5,797 nt of DNA. Origin: Microbacteriaceae bacterium (GTDB lineage: Bacteria; Actinomycetota; Actinomycetes; Actinomycetales; Microbacteriaceae). The notes under the pieces were generated by a model. That model was given only the letters and a program-made list of their open reading frames with translations. It was not told the DNA's origin and searched no databases. The stretch covers positions 1 to 5,797 of the forward strand of contig JAODAU010000216.1 in the NCBI GenBank assembly GCA_025463615.1, read 5' to 3'. The first letter of the stretch is position 1. The number at the start of each line of letters is the position of its first letter. Position numbers and translations under genes: made by a program. Below, one piece after another: positions 1-5,797 of the stretch.

Positions 1-12
1 GAGAACACGTGA
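1..12 (+). CDS. Possible 3' end of an upstream gene (last three codons and stop)
   Basis: In the frame starting at base 1 the sequence reads Glu-Asn-Thr followed by TGA at 10-12. That TGA overlaps the GTG start of the transglutaminase gene in a GTGA arrangement, which is typical of translationally coupled actinobacterial genes. In related operons the upstream partner of this transglutaminase type is often an alpha-E domain protein or an ATP-grasp-like protein, but three codons cannot identify it. The call rests only on the overlap geometry. Confidence 0.3.
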   Translation, partial: ENT

Positions 13-857
13 ACCGGCTTCGCATCAAGCACATGACCGGCTTCCACTACGGCGGCGAGGTCACCGCCAGCTACAACGAGGCGCGGATGCTGCCCGCCAG
101 CGGCGACGGCCAGCTGGTGCTCTACTCCAACCTCGAGATCCTGCCGATCAGCGCCCACCACAACTACGTGGACTACTGGCAGAGCCGGGTCTCGTCGTTC
201 GAGATCCTCACACCGCACCGCGAGCTGTCGCTCACGGCGACGAGCCTCGTGGAGGTGCGGCCGCGGGATCATCCGACCCACATCTCCACCTGGGAGGAGC
301 TCACCGCCACGGCGGAGCGCGCCACCGAATACGTGGAGCAGCGCAAGCAGACGCGCCTCACCGCACCGCCCAAGGAGGTGGTGACCATGGCCCGCACGAT
401 CGCGGATGCCTCGGCCGACCCCTGCACGGCGGCCCTCGCCATCAGCCGCAAGATCGGCGAGAGCGTGGAGTACATGTCCGGCGTCACGGGTGTGCACACC
501 ACCGCGGCCGAGGCGTGGGAGCACCGCAAGGGCGTGTGCCAGGACATCACGCACCTGGCGATCGGCGCGCTACGGGCCGTCGGCATCCCGGCGCGCTACG
601 TCTCGGGATACCTCCACCCGAAGCCGAACGCCGCGATCGGCGAGACCGTCGCGGGCGAGTCGCACGCCTGGGTCGAGTGGCTGTGCGACGGCACCTGGCG
701 CGGCTTCGACCCCACCAACCAGATCGACATCGGCGACCGCCACGTCACCGTCGGCCACGGCCGCGACTACAACGATGTGCCGCCGCTGCGCGGGGTCTAC
801 GCGGGCCCGTTCAAGAGCCAGCTCTTCGTCAAGGTGGAGATCACCCGCGAGAGCTAG
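9..857 (+). CDS. Transglutaminase-like family protein (Bact_transglu_N plus transglutaminase core)
   Basis: This is a 282-residue, probably cytoplasmic protein with no signal peptide or membrane segment. Residues 1-85 match the bacterial transglutaminase-like N-terminal domain (start LRIKHMTGFHYGG, then NEARMLP and a conserved-looking ILTPHREL stretch). Residues about 125-240 form the papain-like transglutaminase core with a complete triad: Cys177 in KGVCQDITHLAIGALRAVGIPARYVSG, His219 in GESHAWVEW and Asp234 in FDPTN. The enzyme should therefore be active as a thiol hydrolase, peptidase or amidase, though members of this family have no firmly known substrate. The GTG start at 9 is the only start preceding the N-terminal domain and overlaps a possible upstream TGA, so this is probably the last gene of an operon that begins outside the window. 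Its TAG stop shares CTAG with the convergent MFS gene. I am sure of the family but not of the role. Confidence 0.9.
   Translation: MNRLRIKHMTGFHYGGEVTASYNEARMLPASGDGQLVLYSNLEILPISAHHNYVDYWQSRVSSFEILTPHRELSLTATSLVEVRPRDHPTHISTWEELTATAERATEYVEQRKQTRLTAPPKEVVTMARTIADASADPCTAALAISRKIGESVEYMSGVTGVHTTAAEAWEHRKGVCQDITHLAIGALRAVGIPARYVSGYLHPKPNAAIGETVAGESHAWVEWLCDGTWRGFDPTNQIDIGDRHVTVGHGRDYNDVPPLRGVYAGPFKSQLFVKVEITRES
854..857. other. Shared CTAG: overlapping convergent stop codons
   Basis: The palindrome CTAG supplies TAG to the transglutaminase gene on the + strand (855-857) and TAG to the broken MFS gene on the - strand (854-856). The two coding regions abut with no intergenic DNA, so there is no room for a terminator between them. 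Transcripts from each side must run into the other gene or terminate inside it. Confidence 0.9.
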
Positions 858-1798
858 CGGTCGCTGAGGCCCTCGAAGCGGCTGAGCATCGACCACCGCG
901 GGAGCCGCGCGAGCCAGATGGCGGCGGTGAACATTCCGGCGGCCCCGATCAGCATGGGCAGCGTCGCGACGAAGAGGGTTCCCAACAGGCCTCCGATCAA
1001 CGCTCCGGGGAGCTCGCCGGCGATGGCGATGAGACGTTCAGAGGCGGCTATCTGGCCGACCAGGGCATCCGGGCTCTGCACCTGTCTGATCGTGTTCGAG
1101 AGCACGATGCACAGCACCATGGCCGCGGACCAGAGCGCCTGTGTGCCGGTGACGACGGCGACCTGCGCCAGATGCGACGGGCTGGCCAGCACAGCCACCA
1201 TCGCCACCACGCTCGCGCCGGGGACAAGGAGGGACGTGACGTAGAACGCCTTGCCGCGCCGCTCGACGAAACCGGATGCCGCGAGCAGGCTGCCCGCCAC
1301 GGCGCCGAGTCCCCCGCCGACGCCGAGCGTAGCGAGGTCGATCGTCGTGAAGTGCAGCGACCGGACGCAGAAGATCACGAACACCGACTGCACGAGCGCG
1401 CTGAAGAAGTTGAAGTGGAGCGAGGAGAGCACGAGCGGGCGGAGGTACGGATGCCGGAAGATAAACCGCAGACCCTTGAGCGCAAACGGCCCGACCGAGC
1501 CGGTGGAGACGGTATCGACTGGACCGGCGAGCAGCGGGTCGGGTGACTCCGGCACCACCAGGGGCCGACGCGTCCGCGCTCGCAGTCCGGCGCGGGCGGC
1601 AACGACAAGAGAGAGTGCAGCCCCGGAGAATGCCAGCGCGGCCGCACCGGATGCCCACCCGAACCCCACGAGCACGACGATCAGGCCAGCGATTCCGGGG
1701 CCCGAGACTTCGGCGGTCGCCGTGGTGCCGCGCAGGAGTGAGTTCAGCCGATTGAGTTTGCGTGGCTCCCGTCCCACGAGTTCCACGACGGCGGTCGA

Positions 1799-1804
1799 CA
1801 GCCC
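1799..1804 (-). other. Frameshift site in the MFS gene
   Basis: On the - strand the bases run GAG GCG GGC TGT CGA in the upstream frame, while the downstream frame reads CTG TCG ACC GCC. Adding one C (GGC CTG) joins them. The downstream frame carries a TAA at 1811-1813, so the lesion must lie 3' of that codon and cannot be in the six-base G run at 1819-1824. Nothing here resembles an X XXY YYZ slippery heptamer, so programmed -1 slippage is unlikely. Confidence 0.8.
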
Positions 1805-2170
1805 GCCTCGTTAAGCAACCCCCCGATGCCGAGGAGGAGTGCCGCAACGTAGAGAAGGGCGATCTCGTGAAAGGACACGATCGCAGCGGCGAGCACGAAT
1901 GCGGACAGAGCCCTGGTCAGGTTGGCGATCACGACGGCCCGTGCCCCACCGAGCCTGTCGATGAGCACCCCCGCCAGCAGCCCGAACGCGAGTGCGGCGA
2001 CGGACTCGAGGCTGTTGATCACGCCGACCTGGAGCGCGGTCGCGCCGAACACCGTGACCGCGGCCAGGGGGAGCGCGAAGAACGCGACCTGCGTGCCAAG
2101 GGCGCCGAGCGCCTCGCTGCTCCACAGCCCCGCGATCCGAGCTCGCCGGTGATCGCTCACGCTGCGGTGC

Positions 2171-3577
2171 TCAGGTCGCGGCGACCAGGCGCAGGTTCGC
2201 GGTGCCCTGCGCCACCGCGGTCGGCACGATGGTCGCGAGCAGGTTGACGACGAGCACCATGCCCGCGATCAGGCCGAACGGCCCCCACGAGATCGCCAAG
2301 CCGCCGACGCCGAGCGCCGCGTGGAACGGGCCCTGCAGCGCGGCGAGGCCGAGCAGCACGCCCACCATGCCGGTGACGACGCCGGTCACGACCACGATGA
2401 CCGCCTCGAACACGGCCTGCAGGATCTGCTGCCGCGGCGTCGCGCCGGCCAGCGCGCCGAGGGCGATCTCCTTCTCGCGCTGCAGCCCGGCCATGAAGAC
2501 GAGCACGCCGGCGCCGACCACCGAGACGATGATCGGCAGCCCGACGAGCGCGATCACGCTGAACAGCCCGGGGTCGTCGCCCGCACCCGCGCGCCCGGCG
2601 GCGGCGACGGCCGCGTTCGTCGAGTCGTTGATCGAGTACAGCCCCACGATGAGCACCACCGAGACGGCGACCGGAACCACGGATGCCACCACCCGCGCGC
2701 TGGCCGCCTGCAGCGCACTCCGCGCAAGAAACCAGCTCACCGAGCGGCCGCGGGGCACGAGCGCGCTCCAGGCGCGCAGGAATCCCATGACCGTAAGCGG
2801 GCCGGCGGCCGCGACCGCGAACGCGAAGAGTAGGGACCCGATGAGCAGCAGCGTGCCCGCGTTGGCGTAGTCGCTGCCCGCCGCCGTGATCACGTAGAGG
2901 AAGACGGCGAGGGCGAGGAGGGCGCACGCGACGATCCAGCGGAGGGGCGTCATCCGCAGGTCGCTCGTGCCCGCGCCCTGGATGGCCTCGATCGGTCGCA
3001 CCGAGCGGATCTCGCGGCCGGCGCCCGCGGCCCCCGCGAAGATGACCACGAGCCCGACCACGATGCCGAGCAGCATGCCGAGCGGCGTGGCGGCGGTCGA
3101 CATGCCGGGCACGATGAGGCCGCCGTCGCCCACGTAGCCGATCACGCCGCCGATGGTGGCGGCGCCGATCACCAGCCCGAACACCGTGGCTACCAGGCCG
3201 AGCGCCACGAACTGGAGGTTCAGGATGCGGCCCGACTGGGCATCCGTCATGCCGGAGAGCTGCCAGAGCGCCAGCAGCCGGCGCCGCTGCGAGACGACGA
3301 GGGTGGCCACCCCGCGGACCGTGCCGATCATCACGATCGCGAGGATTAGGCCGCAGCTGATGGTGGCGCTCGCGAGGCCGAGGGGCGTGAGGGCGACGGG
3401 GTCCGGATGCTTCGCCGCAAGGTCTGCGCCGATGTGCGCCCAGCCGATGTCGGTGACACCGATCAGCGCCATCGCGCCGATCCAGGTGGAGAGCGTCTGG
3501 ATCACCGCGAGCAGAATGAGGGCGCCGATCCAGATGCGCCAGGAGTGGCGCAGGTCGGCGAGCACGATGCGGATCAT
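2171..3577 (-). CDS. ABC transporter permease, FtsX-type, two-module with about ten membrane helices
   Basis: This 468-residue membrane protein is the partner of the ATPase just upstream. Predicted helices lie near residues 17-38, 69-94, 119-150, 164-186, 213-232, 241-266, 295-316, 338-362, 388-415 and 429-455. The cytoplasmic motif that follows the first helix of each FtsX core occurs twice, as QRRRLLALWQLSGMTDAQ (97-114) and QREKEIALGALAGATPRQ (366-383), showing an internal duplication; VRPIEAIQ at 193-200 closes the first module. The 4+2+4 layout resembles BceB-like permeases, but the large extracellular domain of BceB between helices 7 and 8 is absent: only about 20 residues (317-337) are there. 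The loop after helix 1 is also short (about 30 residues), unlike MacB. The ATG at 3577 lies 3 bases after the ATPase stop and has a good ribosome binding site. It probably moves a lipid-soluble or membrane-inserted compound; the substrate is unknown. Confidence 0.9.
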   Translation of the reverse strand: MIRIVLADLRHSWRIWIGALILLAVIQTLSTWIGAMALIGVTDIGWAHIGADLAAKHPDPVALTPLGLASATISCGLILAIVMIGTVRGVATLVVSQRRRLLALWQLSGMTDAQSGRILNLQFVALGLVATVFGLVIGAATIGGVIGYVGDGGLIVPGMSTAATPLGMLLGIVVGLVVIFAGAAGAGREIRSVRPIEAIQGAGTSDLRMTPLRWIVACALLALAVFLYVITAAGSDYANAGTLLLIGSLLFAFAVAAAGPLTVMGFLRAWSALVPRGRSVSWFLARSALQAASARVVASVVPVAVSVVLIVGLYSINDSTNAAVAAAGRAGAGDDPGLFSVIALVGLPIIVSVVGAGVLVFMAGLQREKEIALGALAGATPRQQILQAVFEAVIVVVTGVVTGMVGVLLGLAALQGPFHAALGVGGLAISWGPFGLIAGMVLVVNLLATIVPTAVAQGTANLRLVAAT

Positions 3578-3580
3578 CGG

Positions 3581-4342
3581 TCAGCTCCCCTGCGGCGCGG
3601 TCGGCGCGCGCAGGTGGGTCAGCATGGCGGCGACCGCGTCGGCCGTCGGCTTCTCGAGCGTGGTGACCAGCTCGCCGTCCTTGATGAAGACCACGCGGTC
3701 GCAGCGCGCGGCCGCATTCGGGTCGTGGGTGGCCATCACCACGCACTGCCCGTGCTGCGCCGGGATGCGCTGCAGCAGGTCGAGCACGGCCGCGCCCGAG
3801 GTGGAGTCGAGGGCGCCGGTTGGCTCGTCGGCGAAGACCACCTGGGGCTGTGACGCGATCACGCGGGCGATCGCCACGCGCTGCTGCTGGCCGCCCGAGA
3901 GTCGACCCGGCAGCGCGCGGAGCTTGGCGCCGAGGCCGATGTCGTCGAGCGTGCTGCGGATGAGCGCATCCGGCACCGGTCGCCCCGCCAGCCGCGACGG
4001 CAGCGCCACGTTCTCATAGACGCTGATCGAAGGGATGAGGTTGTAGGCCTGGAAGATGAAGCCCACGTGGTCGCGGCGGAACACGGCCGCCTCGCGCCGG
4101 GACATCTCGGCGACATCCCGGTCGAGGATGAGCGAGGTGCCCGCGGTGGGCACCTCGAGGCCGGCGAGGCAGTACAGGAGGGTGGACTTGCCCGATCCGG
4201 AGGGCCCCATCAGGGCGGTCATCGAGCCGGGCTCGAAGTCGACCGTGATGCCGCGCAGGGCGACGGTGGGCTCCGCGGCCTTGGACTCGCGGTACGTCTT
4301 CTGGATGTCGTGGGCGCGCACGGGCGCGGAGGGTGTGGTCAC
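3581..4342 (-). CDS. ABC transporter ATP-binding protein (MacB/LolD/BceA-like)
   Basis: This 253-residue cytoplasmic ATPase has every catalytic element of an active ABC nucleotide-binding domain in order: Walker A GPSGSGKST (46-54), Q-loop Gln98 in FIFQAYNLIPSISVYENVALP, signature LSGGQQQR (148-155), Walker B VVFADE with catalytic Glu173, D-loop ALDS (177-180) and switch His206 in ATHD. The Q-loop context and compact size place it in the LolD/MacB/BceA group, which works with FtsX-type permeases, and such a permease follows 3 bases downstream. As a homodimer it would power export or extraction of a substrate from the membrane. The GTG at 4342 is the most upstream possible start, because an in-frame TAG lies four codons earlier (4352-4354). 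It sits 6 bases after a -10 hexamer with no Shine-Dalgarno, which points to a leaderless message. A GTG at 4321 is the less likely alternative. Confidence 0.94.
   Translation of the reverse strand: MTTPSAPVRAHDIQKTYRESKAAEPTVALRGITVDFEPGSMTALMGPSGSGKSTLLYCLAGLEVPTAGTSLILDRDVAEMSRREAAVFRRDHVGFIFQAYNLIPSISVYENVALPSRLAGRPVPDALIRSTLDDIGLGAKLRALPGRLSGGQQQRVAIARVIASQPQVVFADEPTGALDSTSGAAVLDLLQRIPAQHGQCVVMATHDPNAAARCDRVVFIKDGELVTTLEKPTADAVAAMLTHLRAPTAPQGS
3585..3590 (-). promoter_or_regulatory. Ribosome binding site for the permease gene
   Basis: GGGGAG on the - strand lies 7 bases before the ATG at 3577 and inside the last codons of the ATPase gene (its TGA is at 3581-3583). It fixes the permease start and implies coupled translation of the two ABC subunits. 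Confidence 0.7.
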
Positions 4343-4348
4343 GTAAAC

Positions 4349-4354
4349 ACTCTA
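4349..4354 (-). promoter_or_regulatory. -10 element of a likely leaderless promoter for the ABC operon
   Basis: TAGAGT on the - strand fits the actinobacterial -10 consensus TANNNT and ends 6 bases before the GTG at 4342. That spacing is the usual sign of transcription starting on the start codon itself. There is no purine-rich Shine-Dalgarno upstream of the GTG, which agrees. No convincing -35 is visible. A second TANNNT copy, TAGAAT at 4360-4365, lies one helical turn upstream and could act instead, giving an 11-base longer leader. Confidence 0.55.
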
Positions 4355-4366
4355 TACGTATTCTAT
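4349..4366 (-). repeat. 11-bp-spaced direct repeat ATAGA(A/G)T around palindrome ATACGTAT; possible operator
   Basis: On the - strand, ATAGAAT (4360-4366) and ATAGAGT (4349-4355) are near-identical 7-mers repeated with an 11-base period. Between and overlapping them is the perfect 8-bp palindrome ATACGTAT (4354-4361). This AT-rich patch is the only one in the intergenic region and covers both candidate -10 elements, so a bound repressor would block the promoter. The regulator is not identified. PadR- or MarR-type proteins are plausible, and the adjacent MarR gene is a candidate. Confidence 0.35.
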
Positions 4367-4370
4367 GAGC

Positions 4371-4406
4371 GCCCTTCGAGAGCCTCAGGGACCGGTGTGG
4401 AAGGGC
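4371..4406 (-). terminator. Possible weak stem-loop after the intact MFS gene
   Basis: GAAGGGC (+ strand 4400-4406) and GCCCTTC (4371-4377) form a perfect 7-bp inverted repeat around a 22-base spacer. It starts right after the MFS stop at 4410-4412. There is no T tract after it on the - strand, and the loop is long, so this is at best a weak intrinsic terminator. The left arm lies just upstream of the promoter patch of the ABC operon. Confidence 0.25.
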
Positions 4407-4409
4407 CGA

Positions 4410-5711
4410 CTAGGACTTCTCGGCGGCCACGCGGTCGGCCTCGATGTCCTCGGCGACGACCGCCGGCGTGAGGCGCAGGGTGAAGTGCCGGTCCGAGTAG
4501 CTGAGGCGCATGCCGCGGTACCGGATGAGCCAGTACAGGCCCACGAGCGTGGCGAGCACCCCGGCCGCCGCGCCCACCCCGAGCGACCAGCGCGGCCCGA
4601 ACTCGTTGGCGACCCAGCCGACGATCGGGGCGCCGAGCGGGGTGCCGCCCATGAAGATCGCCATGTAGATGGCCATGACCCGGCCGCGCACGGCGGGCGG
4701 GGTGGATAGCTGCACCGATCCGTTCGCCGTGGTCATGAGGGTCTGCGAGGCGAGGCCGGTGAGCGCGAGCGCCGCGCCGAAGAACCAATAGCTCGGCGCG
4801 AACGCGGCGGCCGCGCAGCCGACCGCGAACACCGCCGTCGCCGAGAACAGGAAGCGCATGCGCGGCCGTTCGCGCCGCGCCGAGAGCAGGGCGCCGGCGA
4901 CGGATCCGACGGCCATCACCGACGAGAGGATGCCGAACTCCGCGGCCCCCTTGTGGAACACGACCGTCGACATCGTGGAGATGAAGATCGGGAAGTTGAG
5001 CCCGAACGTGCCGATCAGGAAGATCATGATGAGGATCACCATGATGTCCGGCCGCGACCGCACGTACTTGAAGCCCTCGACCAGCTGGCCGCGCTTGCGG
5101 GGCGCCCGCGGCGACGGCGTCAGCTCGCGCACGCGCAGCAGCCGCAGCGACGCGAGCACCGCGCCGAACGACACCGCGTTGATGAGGAACACCCAGCCGG
5201 CACCGACGGCCGCGGTGAGCAGGCCCGCGACGGCCGGTCCCACCATGCGGGCGAGGCTGAAGGATGCCGAGTTGAGCGCCACCGCGTTGGAGAGGTTCGA
5301 GCCGCCGACCAGCTGCGACACGAAGGTCTGCCGGGCCGGGGCGTCGAAGGCGGCCACGATGCCGAGCAGCAGCGCGAACACGTAGACGTGCCACAGCTGC
5401 ACCGTGCCGGTGACGGTGAGGATGCCGAGCACCAGCCCCAGCATCCCCATGGCCCCCTGCGTGAACATGAGCAGGCGGCGCTGGTCGATGCGGTCGGCGA
5501 TGAGGCCGCTCACCGGGAGCAGCAGCAGCTGCGGGCCGAACTGCAGCGCCATCACGAATCCGACGGCGGCGGCGTCGTGGTGGGTGAGCTGGGTCAACAC
5601 GATCCAGTCCTGGGCGGTGCGCTGCATCCAGGTGCCGACGTTGGAGACGATCGCCCCGCTCGCCCAGATCCGATAGTTGTAGCCGCTCAGGGAACGGAAC
5701 ATGGCACTCAC
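4410..5711 (-). CDS. MFS transporter, MFS_3 / EntS-like multidrug or siderophore exporter type
   Basis: This intact 433-residue protein has about 12 membrane helices and belongs to the MFS_3 (enterobactin exporter/TMS-like) group of proton-driven efflux pumps. Landmarks are WMQRTAQDWIVL near residues 28-39, motif A SGLIADRIDQRRLL (68-81), FDAPARQTFV (122-131), the helix-5 motif LARMVGPAVAGLL (153-165), a basic central loop containing VEGFKYVRSRPDI (211-223), and VRGRVMAIYMAIFMGGTPLGAP (341-362). The last 33 residues form a charged cytoplasmic tail. The GTG at 5711 overlaps the TGA of the preceding MarR-like gene as GTGA and has AGGGGG 11 bases upstream; the ATG at 5702 is an alternative three codons later. 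A MarR-MFS pair is a standard drug-responsive efflux arrangement in which the repressor is released by the pump's substrate. The substrate cannot be told. It is a distant paralogue of the broken MFS gene in the same window. Confidence 0.93.
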   Translation of the reverse strand: MSAMFRSLSGYNYRIWASGAIVSNVGTWMQRTAQDWIVLTQLTHHDAAAVGFVMALQFGPQLLLLPVSGLIADRIDQRRLLMFTQGAMGMLGLVLGILTVTGTVQLWHVYVFALLLGIVAAFDAPARQTFVSQLVGGSNLSNAVALNSASFSLARMVGPAVAGLLTAAVGAGWVFLINAVSFGAVLASLRLLRVRELTPSPRAPRKRGQLVEGFKYVRSRPDIMVILIMIFLIGTFGLNFPIFISTMSTVVFHKGAAEFGILSSVMAVGSVAGALLSARRERPRMRFLFSATAVFAVGCAAAAFAPSYWFFGAALALTGLASQTLMTTANGSVQLSTPPAVRGRVMAIYMAIFMGGTPLGAPIVGWVANEFGPRWSLGVGAAAGVLATLVGLYWLIRYRGMRLSYSDRHFTLRLTPAVVAEDIEADRVAAEKS

Positions 5712-5797
5712 TGTTCGGCGAGCCCCCTCAGGATCGGGGCGGCGGCGTCGAGGATCTCGCGGTGCTCGACGCTGAGCTCCGCGAGACGCTGGGTGAA
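5708..5797 (-). CDS. MarR-family transcriptional regulator, C-terminal 29 residues (partial)
   Basis: An open - strand frame enters from the right edge and ends in TGA at 5708-5710. It encodes 29 residues beginning FTQRLAELSVEHREILDAAA and ending PILRGLAEQ. A short acidic helix of the pattern LSxEHREILDAAAPILRxL is what the last dimerization helix of MarR proteins looks like. The gene overlaps the MFS start by four bases, so the two are co-transcribed and probably coupled, and the usual role would be repression of this pair. The DNA-binding winged helix and the promoter lie outside the window. The family call rests on a short tail plus context; a TetR or other regulator is not excluded. Confidence 0.6.
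   Translation of the reverse strand, partial: FTQRLAELSVEHREILDAAAPILRGLAEQ

Larger units (their letters stand above)
854..2160 (-). pseudogene. MFS transporter (MFS_3 / EntS-like drug exporter type) broken by a single-base frameshift
   Basis: Two - strand reading frames make up one MFS protein. The first (2160 to 1744) encodes 138 residues: helices 1-4 and the cytoplasmic motif-A loop AGVLIDRLGGARAV at residues 63-76. It leaves the correct frame after LLNEAG (residue 120) and adds about 18 unrelated residues before a TGA. The second frame resumes with LSTAVVELVGREP and continues to 854, giving the SGPGIAGL helix-5 motif, the central loop ending in GLRFIFRHPYLRPL, and helices 7-12. Restoring one base near 1801 gives about 435 residues, normal for this family. 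The GTG at 2160 lies 10 bases after the permease stop, with no clear Shine-Dalgarno, so the gene depends on the ABC operon and perhaps on coupling. As it stands only a 138-residue, probably non-functional product would be made. A sequencing error is the main alternative. Sampled GC is lower (62-68%) than in its neighbours. Confidence 0.82.

Noticed and set aside
515..1546. Long + strand open frame of 343 codons across the transglutaminase end and the MFS gene
   Set aside because: It overlaps two recognisable genes in other frames, and its product is a low-complexity Arg/Glu/His/Ala-rich chain with no domain, as expected for high-GC shadow frames.
1250..1820. + strand open frames opposite the MFS frameshift, considered as a replacement gene
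   Set aside because: Ser/Thr/Pro/Arg-rich products with no recognisable domain, antisense to conserved MFS helices; no ribosome binding site stands out.
1799..1824. Programmed -1 frameshifting as the explanation for the split MFS gene
   Set aside because: The six-G run at 1819-1824 is upstream of a TAA in the destination frame, so slippage there would terminate, and the junction has no slippery heptamer. Programmed frameshifting is also not known for this transporter family.
2157..3746. Long - strand open frame of 529 codons in another frame of the permease
   Set aside because: It is longer than the permease itself, but its product is almost entirely Arg, Gly, Ala and His with no helices or motifs, whereas the overlapping frame is a clear membrane protein.
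4363..5394. - strand open frame of 343 codons inside the intact MFS gene
   Set aside because: It is an arginine-rich shadow frame; the MFS motifs are all in the other frame.
1..5797. CRISPR array, tRNA, rRNA, insertion sequence, attachment site or phage genes
   Set aside because: No regularly spaced repeats, cloverleaf-like intergenic sequence, transposase or integrase motifs were seen; gene packing leaves only 67 bases of intergenic DNA in one place.
854..5797. A previously undescribed biological system
   Set aside because: Every reading frame with protein-like character belongs to a known family (transglutaminase-like, MFS, FtsX permease, ABC ATPase, MarR-like). The arrangement is ordinary for actinobacterial efflux loci.

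Overview
The window looks like chromosomal DNA from a high-GC actinobacterium, most likely Microbacteriaceae or a close relative. The signs are very high GC (62-82% in the 60-base stretches counted by hand), frequent GTG starts, a leaderless-type promoter, dense gene packing, and strong over-use of the word CGGATGC, which I associate (from memory) with that family. There is no RNA gene, insertion sequence, CRISPR array, integrase or phage gene, and no gene-free stretch longer than 67 bases.

Layout. At the left, on the + strand, is a complete transglutaminase-like protein (9-857). Its GTG start overlaps a TGA that probably ends an upstream gene outside the window. Everything else lies on the - strand, reading right to left. 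The last 29 codons of a probable MarR-family repressor (5708-5797) overlap an intact MFS drug-efflux-type transporter (4410-5711) by GTGA. After a 67-base intergenic region with a promoter comes an operon of an ABC ATPase (3581-4342), its ten-helix FtsX-type permease (2171-3577, 3-base gap), and a second MFS transporter (854-2160, 10-base gap). That second MFS gene is broken by a one-base frameshift near 1801. Its stop codon meets the transglutaminase stop codon tail to tail in a shared CTAG.

How the genes fit together. The - strand reads as two adjacent export units: MarR repressor plus MFS pump, then ABC ATPase plus permease plus a decayed MFS pump. This arrangement is typical of actinobacterial drug or self-protection efflux loci, but no substrate can be read from the sequence. 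The transglutaminase-like gene appears unrelated and belongs to a separate convergent unit.

I do not see a convincing undescribed system. The points most worth a second look are the precise frameshift (supported by comparison with the sister MFS gene in this window), the leaderless promoter with an 11-bp direct repeat over its -10 region, the shared CTAG stop, and the CGGATGC word bias.
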